A stretch of 64,000 nucleotides of DNA from Synaphobranchus kaupii. Its lineage: Eukaryota > Chordata > Actinopteri > Anguilliformes > Synaphobranchidae. This document shows positions 9,175 through 20,707 of this stretch, piece after piece. The notes beneath the pieces are model-generated. The model saw only the letters and a list, made by a program, of their open reading frames with translations. It did no database searches and was not told the origin of the DNA. A program made the translations under genes and the position numbers. Each line of letters begins with the position of its first letter. Position 1 is the stretch's first letter. The stretch lies in NCBI GenBank assembly GCA_029718625.1, contig CM056391.1, positions 23,722,305-23,786,304 of the forward strand, given 5' to 3'.

Positions 9175-12100
9175 ATGGCTTCGGACCTGCTCGTCGATTT
9201 GCAGGAGGACCTTGCAGGAGAGGACACCCCCGATAGTGCCCTGGACCAGCTGAAACTGTCGCCCATGGAGGACGGGGAATGTCTTACGGATGACATGGCC
9301 AGCCTGAGCAAGTCCGGTAAGTGCCCAGACACTTGCCTGCGCGTTTACTATGGCATTTGCATTTATTCATGTAGCAGAGTGGCTTAAAAATAGCACACGC
9401 ACGAGTACTAGTACAGAACATCTGTGTAGACACAAAAATGACTGCAGCACTGTCAAAACAAAGGGTCATTGCACAAATTGAAGTGCACCGTTATAACATT
9501 ACAAGGAGCATTGTACTAAAAAAATGTAAAAAGAAGACATTTAACAAACACGTAACAAAATATTATCTGTAACTGCTCTCTATGTTGTATGAATTTGTAT
9601 ATTTTAAGTGCTTTAACTGTGCTGGGACACTGTTAATTTAATCCTGTCAAGAACAGGGTTTAATCAAGGGTACCTGGATCACCGCTGTGTTTATGCTGTC
9701 TGGCTACTTAGCAGTTATAGGTGACCAGTTGTCTGTGAGATATTTACTGTTGTGTGCCGAGTGGTTTGTAATGCAGAACAGTCACTGACTCATATCATGG
9801 GTGCCTGTATCAAAGCAGGGTAGGCATGTAAGCTGTGGTGGCATTTTGACTACTTTTATGTTTGCAAATATATATTTTTTTAATATAGTGTTCAGTATTT
9901 TGACCGTTCAGAAACAACTGAAACATGTAGACGGCACCGCAGGCTCTTTCTAACCAAAAGGAGAATTGAAAGGAAGGACGTTCGAACATTCCACATAAAA
10001 TTGTCAGACCACGGAGATGTGAGGGTTTTTCCGAGTGACAGCCCTGCCGTTTGGGTCCCGGTTTACCGCACGTCAGTCTGGCTGCAGACACTTCTTCTTC
10101 CGCAATGTTTGCGGAGGCTGTTGTTCCCGTCCTCTGATTTGGTAAAACAGTCATGTTAACTGCGGCTGTAGCGAGCCGTTCTCCGGCGTGAAGATCATTC
10201 AGTGTGCTCGTATAGGACGTAACAAGGTTGATTATGCACCCCCACATTTAATGGGCAGCGAAGGCAGGGTAAATGTTCCGGTTCAGTACCAATTGAATGA
10301 GACTCCAACACGGGGGGGCTGGGAGGCTGGCGGAGGGGGGAGGGGGGGGTGACATCATCGGGACGTTTTGGAATTCAGCTAGTCTCGGTGAATGAACCTT
10401 GTCTGGAAACGGCCACTGCGCAATGCAATGGGAGCGTGATAATGGGCCGTCTCATTAAGAGACAAGGGGGAGATTAATTGAATCGGAGACCAGGACAAAT
10501 GAAGTGTGCAGCGCTGTGTCTGCCCTTAGGTTGCTCCTCACATGCGCCTAATGCAAGGAGAAGGCCCGTGCATTCATTTAGTCCGCCTGGCCCTGCTTGG
10601 AGATTGCTGTTGACGGGAACTTGGCTCGATGCAGCTTGCTGAAAGTTGCATTCCAAAGCCGTAGGTCAGAGCCAGGAGTCATTCTAATTTCCATTGTTTT
10701 TTATCACCTCTGTGGAGAAGTATGCCCCCTGGACATTACCCTTGTAATACCCTAGTTATCTTTCCTAGTTTCCTATACCTACCTAGTTTCCAATGCATTG
10801 GGTTATTACTTTAAAGGCCCACAAGCATATTTTTAGTGTTTTTTGAGCTTTTCTTATTATCCTGGAGCTTTTCAATTGTGTTCCATACTGGTTCAAGTCA
10901 GAAAATTGCAATTCTGGTCAAAGTATGCATATTTTAGGGTTTAAATGAGATTTTTCCGAGTTCTTAGTAAAACGATTTCCCACGTGATATGATGTATGTT
11001 TTTGCATAATTTATCAGTCGCAATCCAAATGTGTACAGACAAGGGGCGGGGTTTGGGACTTTTCAAAAAAGCTCTTTGCTAACGTTTTGTGGGTGTTTCA
11101 GATACTAAAACCAGGAAGAGAATGGCGATGCGTGTGGGCCTTTAAACCAGGGGTGGGGAACCTCATCCGAAAAGGGCCGGTGTGGGTGCAGGTTTTTGTT
11201 TTAGCCCAGCACTAAGACACCTGATTTTACTTGTTAAGGTCTTGATTGAAGACCATGATTAATGAATTTGTTGAATCAGGTGTCGTAGCGCTGGGCGAAA
11301 TGAAAATCCTGCACCCACAACGGCCTTTTTCGGATGAGGTTCCCCACCCCTGCTTTAAACAAATCTTTGCTGTCAGTTTAAACTGCATGGTCTCATTATC
11401 TGGATGGACATGATGCAAAAAAAGACAATGGAATGTATTTGAGCTGATATCACACATGAGGTATTATATTGGCTTAGTGTGTCCTATACCATTACTGATT
11501 TACCAAAACTTTGATCTTCAGACACGGACATCTCCGGTCAGCTTGGGGAAGGGCCCTACCCAAAACAGTTTGAGACGTACGAAGATATTGCCAGGCACCA
11601 AATCGTTGAGGTGGCAGGTAAGGTCTTCATTATATGAAATGCATTTCTTTTGGCAGAACATATCCAAGTCTTACCGTCTGCAGGCTACTGTAAAGTTGAG
11701 TTGAGGGTGAGCTGAGCATAAGCTGTTTCTTTCCTTTTCTCAGGAGAATAACTGGTGGATTGATTTACCTGCAGTGCTATGATTCACCTAAAAGCTTAAG
11801 ATAAATACCGTACTTGCACGTAAATTAAGGTCCAGTTTTGCTATGGTTTATCCCAAAACAAAGGAACACGGAGGAACGTTTTTTTCCATCACCTTCCCAA
11901 ATAAGCAGTCAGTAGATTTTCCCAGCGGCCTCCTTAATTTCACACAGATATTCACTATTTGGAAAGAACATCATCTGGAAAGTATGTAGAATTTATTTAT
12001 GACAAGGACTTGTTTGCTGGGAACATTTTTGAACACTGATATAAACCATGATTTATTTATCAACCAAAAGGCTCGAATACATCAAACAGACCAGTGGAAA

Positions 12101-15100
12101 TGATGTCCCACATTTCAAGCATTTGTGCAGTATGTAGAGCTGAGGACTCCAATAATTACAAGCAGTTACAGTTGTATTTTTGCCAGGATTCATTGTGTAA
12201 TGATTTGGTCCTTTCCAAGTATAGAAGCACTTCCTCTTCTTGTAAAAAGTTTCTCTTCTTTCTTCTTACAGTGCATCCGGAAAGTATTCACAGCGCTTCA
12301 CTTTTTCCACATTTTGTTCTGTTACAGCCTTATTCCAAAATTGATTAAATTCATTTTTTCCCTCAAAATTCTACACACAACACCCCATAATGACAATGTG
12401 AAAAAAGTTTTTTTGAGATTTTTGCAAATTTATTAAAAATAAAAAAATAAAATTTCTCATTTACATAAGTATTCATACCCTTTGCTTTAACGTATTTTTA
12501 AAGTATCATATTTCATATTTGGTCGCATATCCTTTACATGCTGTTACTTCCTGAAGTCTGTGACCATCAACATCAAAAAACTGTCGATATCTTATTTTCA
12601 GGTACTGTTACAAGCGATACTATAACCTCTCTGCATTTGAATGGATCTCTATGGAAATTGGGGGGTGAGACTAGATTCAGCTGTAAATTACACTGGTACA
12701 GTATGGAACACATGGCTGGCTAAATGGCTGTAAGTTATCAAGGGTCTGAGCTATCAAACGAGCCCCAAACCATCACTCTGTTGCCAGATATGGAGTAGAT
12801 GTGGATGGATCACTGCAAGGGTTGTTTCTCCTGACTTTTTTCCCCATAGAGTTCTATAGGAAAATGAGTCCGGAGAAATAACCGAACAAAATGTGGAAAA
12901 AGTGAAGCGCTGTGAATACTTTCCGGATGCACTGTATGTTTAGCATGGCTGCATGCTCAAATTATGTGGTCGAAGCATGTCAAGATAAGGATAGCATAAG
13001 ATTGAAAGAAATGACTTGCGTCTCAGATGTAGATTAAACCAAAATACAAGTGTTCACTTTGTTTTCTGTAATATTATTTCTTTAATTTATTTATTTGCAA
13101 ACTTAAAATTAAAGCTGACAGAACAATGATAATAAAACTGGCTTACCTTCCGTGTCTCCTTGAAGTAATGTTCTCAGAAATTTTGCATAGTTGTCATTGA
13201 TATAGATCTATACCTGTTGCAATTTATAATACAATCTGAAAATAAATTGGGAGTTTTGGACCAGAATGGTGCTATCAGGTTAATTTGTTCATTGGAATAA
13301 TTGAGTGCTTTGACGCATCTACAAACCAATTGCTAATAAAGAATTTGATGTTAGGTGTGATTGCTTTAATAAAACAGGACTGTAGTTCTTAACGTATTGG
13401 ATCTATTTAAAGTCATTTGAAAGAAACATAGTTTTGCCACACAGCCTTTTAGGACTGCAGATTGAACAAATTATATTTTCATACTGCAACACAGCTTTTT
13501 AGGGCCACACAAATGTTTATGCTGTAATGCAGCTACACAGGATTTAAGAGACTACGGTACAAAATAGTAATAATGTAATACTCCTACACAGCAATTCAGA
13601 AACTGTCGCATGAAATCCGTATTCTGTAATACTGCTACGCAGCATTTCCGAGCCACAGTATGAATTGTTTGAAGGGCTGTCTGAAATTTCAGGGACACGG
13701 AATGAAATGTTTGTTCTGTAAAACTGTTCCACTGCATTTGGCAGCTGATAAACATTAACTTCCCTGGGGGAGCATTTTGGTGAATCCCATTATGTTATTG
13801 TTTACATTATTTATTGGCACCACAGATGCTCTGATCACAATGAAATTACCCAGCTGACATTTTGGACATCATTAATTTATACTACTAGATATGGGCGGAA
13901 GCAGTACAGGTTGTTTGAGGTTACCTTGATCAAGGGCACAGCAACCCTGCTGCAGCCTGGATTCAAACTCACAACCTCCCTAAACCACCCAAAAAGTCTC
14001 ATGCCACATAAGGTAAAGTAATTACTACAGTGCTGGAGTTTGCTTTGTTATCTCCGCCCAGGAGGTTATGTAATAACGGCCGTCCGTCCGTGACAGACAT
14101 ATCTGAAAAAGTAATGGGCGGATTGCCATGAAATTTGCTGTGCACATCATCCTATGAGGAAGAAACCTGTTGATTTTGGTGACCCCCATGACCTTTCCTG
14201 TATAACTACCATCAGCTCAAATTTTCCATTTGCAAACAAACAGGTCGTATCCTGACCTGTTAGTTGCACAGACACAAGATTTGCTGTGCACATTCACGCG
14301 AGGCCAGATTGTTGTGCTTTGCCGGAGGTGTGCACTCTACTGAATGCATTATTTTTAGTTATCTACTGAGTCACTGCCAGGGTTCTTTACCCACACGGCC
14401 TTGACACGGTGCTCCTCCCCCTGTGGTGCCTAGGTGACGACAACTACGGCAGGAAAGTGATCGTTTTTAGTGCCTGTCGAATGCCCCCGCAGCATGAGCT
14501 GAACCACCACCATCTTCTCAAGTGAGTGCCTTCTTGTCGATTTGCCTTGGTCAGCAGTCACTGGGAGATCCCACATGCCTTTTTCCACTCTTATCCCTGA
14601 CCGCATTAAGAGTTAGGCATTAGAAATTCAGTTCTGCAGATATCCCATCAATTTTTATCAGTTCTATTATTTACCAAATTGACAGAAGGTTTTTGTTTTT
14701 TTTCAATACTGCACTGAGGTCGATTTACTAAAGGTTTGCGTGTACAAAAACATGTGTAAAACTGTTACCACCCGTAAAAAAAATCATATCATAATCATAA
14801 AGATTGCATGTGCTAAAATTGAAAGATGCGTTTTTTTTCTTATTTGTAGTGTTGCCTGTGGAATGGTCAGTAATGGAATGCAATAGATTCACTTTAGATT
14901 TTCTTGTGTCCTGTGGTGTTATGGAGGGGGCTAGTAAACATTTTTAACGTGTGCATTCAAACATTTTTTCACAATAGTCTTCAGTTATTTAGATGCTACA
15001 TATATAAATATAGATCACATCTTTGGAATGGTATTTCAGGGTAACAATTGTGATCATTTTGTACACTGTCAGGTACCTGAAACAAACCCTGGACCAGTAT

Positions 15101-18100
15101 GTGGAGAGTGACTACACCCTGATCTATTTCCACCATGGCCTCACCAGCAAGAACAAGCCCTCCTTTAGCTGGCTTAGAGAGGCCTACCGAGAGTTTGACA
15201 GGAAGTGAGTCTGCACGCGTCACTGTCCCTTCTTTGAATTTGTGTTGTGAATTTCGACCAACGTCTGTGGTAGCAGGTTGTCAAACTCCCTATAATAAAC
15301 ATTATATGTTACAAAGTTACTAGGTTGCGAAAACTTGATTCACTTTTCTACAACTTCATTAGTGACCAAATCATAAAGGACTGTAGATTGTGTAGTGTCC
15401 ATGAGTGCTATTATGTGGAGGATGTGCTGAAAAGACAAGGGGGGGTCTAGACAAGATGCCTTCCAGTTAAAACTGATCCAATCATAAGAAATAGATCAGA
15501 TTTAAGTCAGCTTCATCCTATTGTGCAGCATCATTACAAAAATGGAAAATCTGATATTTTGTTACAGCTTTTTCAATATCTCAAATCGTGATCCTTTGTC
15601 AGAACTATGGGATGATACTTGTAGGTTTAAGTCAAAGTGAAAATAATGGTGGTCTGTAATACAGTTTATTTCATATATATTATTAGAGCATTTTTAAGCT
15701 CACACAAAATTGACACATTTCTTGTTTGATATTTATGAGCAGTTATCTGTCATCTAGTGTTCCTATCAGACTCTGTCATCTAATATTCCTCTCTGACTGC
15801 AGTACACTGTGTTACTTGCAGGTATAAGAAGAACATCAAGGCTCTCTACATTGTGCACCCCACCATGTTCATTAGAACTCTGCTCATTCTCTTCAAACCA
15901 TTCATCAGGTAAACTAAACGGAGACCTTCAAGCTATCTGTTACATCAGATTACAGTTAAATGAAGCTGTTTTTATCATGTGAGATAATTTCAGAAGATGA
16001 GTTTTCATATTTTTGTTTATTCTGCTAACTGAGGAGAATGACTGCTTAAAAAGACTTCTCTTTAAAATGAGGAACAAAGAACAGTGTTTTTTTTGCATGG
16101 GGTTAAAATTACTAGAAGCATTACTCTGTGCATTACTAGAAGCTACAAGGAAGTTGAAAATGGTATGATTCCCAGACACATAGTACAGCAGTGACTGAGT
16201 GTACGTACTGTCACGCTGGTTCGGAAACATTTTTTTCTCACAAATCTCAACAATATTGAAGATTACAGAGGGACACATCTTAAATTTAACTAAAGAAAAC
16301 TAGCATGGTTGAAATGTGCAGTAACAAACTTTCAGTGTTTGGCTGCACCAGTTTGTTTGAGCAAATCATTGCAATATCCAACTGAATATTACTAATTTTG
16401 TAAATTTGCTAAAAAATGACACATAACTTTCCTGTGGACCAGTGGTTTAAGAACTTCAATTTAAGAACGACTGGTCTGTTGTGTATATATATAGGCTGTT
16501 TTGTTTTATTTTTTTGATAAATACATGCAGAAAAGTACTGGAGACTAGCAAATAATCATCGCCCATTGTCAAGTAACAATTGTAAAAATATATTTTCTCT
16601 TCAGCTTTAAGTTTGGACAAAAGATAAATTATATCAACTACCTGAGCGAGCTGGAGGACATTGTGAAGTGCAAACAGCTGGTGATTCCCGCGCGGGTCAG
16701 AGAGTAAGGATTCCGCCCCGCCAACTCATTTAAATGCATAATCTTCACCACTGTTAGTGCACTACAAACTGTAGCTCAACAACACACTTGAGCAATGTTT
16801 TGGCATTAAAACAATGGCATTTTGTGAAGCCTGTATAGGCTTTTAGACCTAGGTCTTGTTTTATGCCAGGTTATAAAATACAGTGAGTTGTTATTGATGT
16901 CGGATCTGTGATTGGGTCTGGTCATTTATGTTACTGTAAGTCCTTGGTGAACCTGGTTTGGTGACTGGATGTAAGGTGAGGTAAGCGGAGTAAGTGAGGC
17001 AAGTCACTCTTCCCCTCTTTCTCCTCAGCTACGATGAGAAGATCAAAGCCTCGTTGAAGCCCTCCCCTGAGGAGGCCAGTTTCCCCCCTCCCAGTCCCCA
17101 ACTGCCCCACCAGCAGTTTGGAGTCGCCCTGTCTGTGTGGGTACCTGCTCTTCGTCTTCTCATTCTCCTTACTTCCATCCACAGCCCTCAACCGTAACCA
17201 TGAAGACCTGGGTCTTGGTCGCGGATTGTCAATTATTTATTAAATTTTCAAAATTAAAATATCTCCTAATTTTGAACGGAATTCATGCCTCTGGTTACCA
17301 CAGTGCCATACACATGCGCTGCGGCTTAAAGTAAGTGCACGCCTCCCGATGCACGCGCCGACAAAACTGCGACTGTTTAAACCCTGCAGGCTATACAGTA
17401 CAACAGGAGGAGAGGCCTATCTCTCATGGATAGGATTCAGTTAGGATTGAGTTTATTCTGTCCCCTCCCCCACAAACAGTTTGTTGCATTCATTTCGCTG
17501 ATAGCCGACTTCCCCACACTGTTTGTGAAGAGAAATGGAAGAAGAAAAAAAACTAATGATGGCACTTATTTTTAGTTAATGTTCAGGACAGCTGAAACTA
17601 TTTGAATCTAGGCCATGGTCACAGATCTATGTCACAGATTGCTGACTATGAAACAGGCAAGAAATCCAGTAAGCCATTGCTGCATCAGCTTCAAATCCAG
17701 TTTCAGATCCAATGTGTAGTAAAGAAGTATGCATTTTTTTAAAGAAGTAATATTCTAGTATACAGCTTGGAATATGTAGGTCCATATTTTTGTGATTTTA
17801 AGATTGCCTGTGTTATTTTTCTGGTGTAAAGGTTAAAAGAAAGAAGTGCTGACAACGCTAGTGTTCCCCTGGTGATGAGAGAGACGACCGGCTTCCTGGA
17901 ACAACACGGTGAGTTTAAACCTCAAATTTATGATCACTGTTGTTGCTTTTATTTCCTTGGAAGCTCTCGTCATGTACAGAGCGCTCTGTGGTGCCAGGGT
18001 TCAAAGTGCTCTTTGAGCTGATATGGGCCTTTTTATTATTTACCGATAAACAGTTCTAAATCTGTATGAATATTTGATGAAGCCTTCCAATAGAAGCAGC

Positions 18101-20707
18101 TAGCAGTGCACAGTTGTTTCAGATGCCCTCGATTTCCAAACCCCCCCCCCCCCCCCCCCGGCGCCCCCACTCTCCCGTCCACACCCCATCCTTACTCATG
18201 GCCACTTCTGTCCCACTTAGCTGTACCAGTCACTTGTGTGTCAACCTTTCAGTTACTGTGACTCACCACTGCCCAAGTGAATCCTGGGATATCGTGGTGA
18301 CCTGGACCTCCGTGTCCTCTCCCTCTCTTTTTAGCTCAGTCTCAGATGCTGTTATGGCAGAATTTCCATGGGAGTATTTTTTTTGAATTTTTGAATTTTT
18401 TATTATTCCCCCCCCCCCCTCATATAAAACTGAAATGTCAGGGAAAATGCCGTGGAAACTGGGCCAATTTAGACCAATGGAGCGTAAGGCTCAGTCACTG
18501 GGCGGAAGAGTGATCCTGACAGGCTAGTAGTACCGTCCTCTCGCTCTTATGGTAACAACACCTCCTCCTTCTGTCAGGTATGAAAACAGAGGGCATATTC
18601 CGCAGGTCAGCCAACGTGACCCTTGTCAAGAATATTCAACACAAATATAACTCAGGTGGGTAACAGGCACAGGATATAAAATACAGCTTGAGGCGATGAA
18701 AGTATATCAAAGGTTATACAGGAAAACGAAATCAGGAACAAAATGCGTTTGTAAAAATCAGATGTATTCTCTTTTTATTATTAATACAAACCCCAAATTC
18801 CAAAAAAAAGTTGGGACAGTATGGAAAATGCACATGAAAGCAGAAAACAGTGATTTGTAAATTCTCTTACATATATTGAATTGAAAACAGTACAAAGAAA
18901 AGATATGTAATGTTTTACCTTATCAACTTTATTGATTTTAGTAAATATACGGAAATTCTGAATTTGATGCCTGCAACACGTTCCAAAAAAGGGACGGGCA
19001 AAAAAAAAAAACGGGAAGTTCAAAAAACACCTACTCGTACAAGCGATACTATAACCTCTCTGCATTTGAATGGATCTCTATGGGAATTGGGGGGTGGGAC
19101 TAGATTAAGCTGTAAATTACACTGGAATAGTATTGAACCCATGGTTGGCTAAATGGCTGTAAGTTATCAAGGGTCTGAGGTATCGAACGAGTCTCAAACC
19201 ATCCCTCTGCTGCCAGATATGCAGTAGATATGGATGGATCACTTGAAGGGTTGTTTCTCCTGACTCATTTTCCAATTGAACTACTGTATATCTGGCAGCA
19301 GAGTGACAAGTACCTGAAAATAAGATATTGAGTCTTTTGATATCCTTTTATACCCAGTCATGATAGCATCACCTGTTTACCTGTGGAATGTTCCAAACAG
19401 GTGTTTTTTGAACTTCCCAGTCTTTTTATTTTTTTTGCCCCTGTCCTAACTTTTTGGGAACGTGTTGCAGACATCAAATTCAGAATTGGCGTATATTTAC
19501 AAAAATTGGGCTTTGTACTTTGTGGTGACAGTGTAAAGGTAATGGCTCACATTCGCTGCACATTTTTGGACATGGATTCAGGCATGCAAATTTTGTTGAA
19601 CGTAGCTGTGGTTCTAACCTGGTCTGGTTCAGCTGTGGAGCTCTAACACTGTCCGGTTTATCTATCTGGGACCTAACTTTGGCTTACTTGTGCACTCCAG
19701 GGGAGACGGTGAACTTCTCAGAGCAAGGAGACATCCACCTCGCTGCCATAATCCTAAAGAAATTTCTGCGGGAGCTTCCTGAGCCGCTGCTCACATACCG
19801 GCTGTATAACGGCATCGTCAATTTCCACAGTGAGTCCACAGCAGCTCTCTGCCAGCAGCAGCAGCAGCAGCAGCAGTCAAACCATCTATTCCACAGGGAC
19901 AACAGGGAAATGTAGTTTTTTGACACTGGCAGTTTTATACTGCCAGTACATTACGCTTGATTCCCCATTCAAGCGAGCCACCGAACTGACAGATTTCAAC
20001 AGTTAATTCACAATGACATTAACATCACCATGGGTTAAAGGTACACGAATGCTGGGAGCAGAGCTGTGGTCAATCCATTTCTATTCAGCCAGTTCAGAAA
20101 TCAAATAGACCATTTTTTCCGAATTGAAATGGAATTGACCCCACCCATGGCTGGGAGTAGTATAAGTGGTTTTGAAGTCTTGGTTGGTTTCAGCAGTCTT
20201 TAAAGTTTTTGTTTCATGATCTGCAGATGTTGAGAGCAGCTCCCAGGTCAGTGAAATTCAGGACATGTTAAAGACACTACCGGAGGAGAACTACAGCTCT
20301 CTGAAGTTTCTCATTCAGTTCCTTGTGCAGGTATGGGCTCGGCTTCTACAGTCTTCCAGGCGCATGCTTATGCAGGGGCATTAAGAAGGTCCTGTTTTGT
20401 AAAGCAAAAGTGAGCTTCACTGTTTTTTTTACTGTCAGGTACTCTGGTACAGTACTACAATGTTAAAAGCTGGTGATGCAATTCACCACTCCTTTGTCAC
20501 ACAAAAATGCATGCCTGTCCTGTCCACGGTCCGTAGGTGTCTGCTCAGTGCGAGGTCAACAAGATGAACAACAACAACCTAGCGGTGGTGTTTGGTCCCA
20601 ACCTGCTCTGGGGTCGAGATGCTGCCATGACCCTGAGCGCCATAGGGCCCATCAACAACTACACCAGAACCCTGCTAGACCAGCACATTGAGATCTTCGG
20701 CCCCTGA
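9175..20707 (+). CDS. arhgap1: Rho GTPase-activating protein 1 (Cdc42GAP/p50RhoGAP), 12 coding exons
   Basis: Coding exons are 9175-9316, 11522-11617, 14434-14521, 15073-15204, 15822-15908, 16605-16703, 17029-17136, 17832-17908, 18578-18655, 19701-19829, 20227-20330 and 20537-20707. They sum to 1311 nt, encoding 436 aa, against about 439 in human. The start context is GGGCCATGG. The protein has a short acidic N-terminus, a Sec14/BCH lipid-binding domain (about 70-225, with [18 protein letters not shown] and [15 protein letters not shown]), a proline-rich linker (about 228-242) and a RhoGAP domain (about 244-436). The arginine finger lies in EGIFRRSA (R285) and the supporting Asn in [15 protein letters not shown] (N394). 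It stimulates GTP hydrolysis by Cdc42 and Rho at membranes and endosomes. The donor of exon 7 was placed at GTGGGT after 17136 because this restores length and homology to the family; other GTs lie within ten bases. All other junctions are clean GT-AG and keep frame. The gene is tail to tail with atg13. Confidence 0.97.
9317..11521 (+). other. arhgap1: arhgap1 coding intron 1
   Basis: The intron starts GTAAGT and ends TTCAG. Apart from the hAT-like MITE at 11148-11352 and a G-rich stretch near 10311-10349, nothing recognisable was seen in it. Confidence 0.8.
11148..11352. mobile_element. hAT-like MITE, 205 bp, with perfect 8-bp target duplication
   Basis: The ends are CAGGGGTGGGGAACCTCATC and the reverse-oriented GATGAGGTTCCCCACCCCTG. 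The element is flanked by the direct repeat CTTTAAAC at 11140-11147 and 11353-11360. Short inverted ends and 8-bp duplications are typical of hAT transposons. There is no coding capacity. It lies in arhgap1 intron 1, about 170 bp before exon 2. Confidence 0.9.
12269..12934. mobile_element. Non-autonomous Tc1/mariner element carrying core module copy C
   Basis: The left end CAGTGCATCCGGAAAGTATT and the right end AATACTTTCCGGATGCACTG are exact inverse complements. They continue inward (CACAGCGCTT / AAGCGCTGTG), with TA on both sides (12267-12268 and 12935-12936). The interior at about 12497-12884 is the core module, in plus orientation. There is no transposase. The near-perfect ends suggest recent mobilisation. 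Confidence 0.88.
12497..12884 (+). repeat. Copy C of the recurrent core module
   Basis: It contains ATATTTGGTCGCATATCCTT, ACTATAACCTCTCTGCATTT, ATTGGGGGGTGAGACTAG and the TCTCCTGAC/GTCCGGAGA pair at the end. The plus strand is open from 12538 to 12723 and includes [18 protein letters not shown]. The same sequence block is present at 2.6-3.0, 3.4-3.7, 19.0-19.3 and 24.7-25.4 kb. Confidence 0.85.
14050..14345. repeat. Dispersed repeat fragment in arhgap1 intron 2
   Basis: It contains TATCTCCGCCCAGGAGGTTA, GGCCGTCCGTCCGTGAC and GGCGGATTGCCATGAAATTT. This word combination is one I associate with a repeat common in fish and other vertebrate genomes. Boundaries are approximate and the family is not certain. 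Confidence 0.45.
14522..18577 (+). other. arhgap1: arhgap1 introns 3-8
   Basis: These introns separate the exons at 15073, 15822, 16605, 17029, 17832 and 18578. Apart from a poly-C tract (about 18140-18160) and a shorter one at 18410-18419, no repeats or RNA genes were recognised. Confidence 0.7.
18785..19510. mobile_element. Foldback/MITE-like element enclosing core module copy D
   Basis: The left arm (about 18945-19026) includes GCAACACGTTCCAAAAAA and GGGAAGTTCAAAAAACACCT. The right arm (about 19402-19500) includes the inverse AGGTGTTTTTTGAACTTCCC and TTTTGGGAACGTGTTGCAGA. An outer part on the left (ACCCCAAATTCCAAAAAAAA at 18789) is of the same style. Between the arms, at about 19036-19348, lies the core module in plus orientation, slightly rearranged at its end. 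The element is in arhgap1 intron 9. Confidence 0.7.
19853..19876 (+). repeat. (CAG)8 microsatellite just downstream of an arhgap1 donor
   Basis: Eight CAG units begin 24 bases after the exon 10 donor (exon ends at 19829). If the donor were skipped, the reading frame would enter a run of eight glutamines before stopping at 19913-19915. Normal splicing removes it. Confidence 0.85.

Larger units (their letters stand above)
11618..14433 (+). other. arhgap1: arhgap1 coding intron 2
   Basis: The intron is AT-rich. It holds the Tc1-like element with the core module (12269-12934) and a dispersed repeat (about 14050-14345). Near 13440-13740 there is a loose run of related phrases of the type 'GTAATACTGCTACACAGCATTT' spread over about 300 bp, which may be a decayed tandem repeat. 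No other feature was seen. Confidence 0.7.

Noticed and set aside
13440..13740. Possible tandem repeat built on CTGCTACACAGCATTT-like phrases
   Set aside because: Phrases are too diverged and irregularly spaced to call a repeat by eye.
19679..19915. Poly-glutamine protein beginning near 19679
   Set aside because: This is exon 10 of arhgap1 read through its donor into the intron; the glutamines are intronic CAG repeats.
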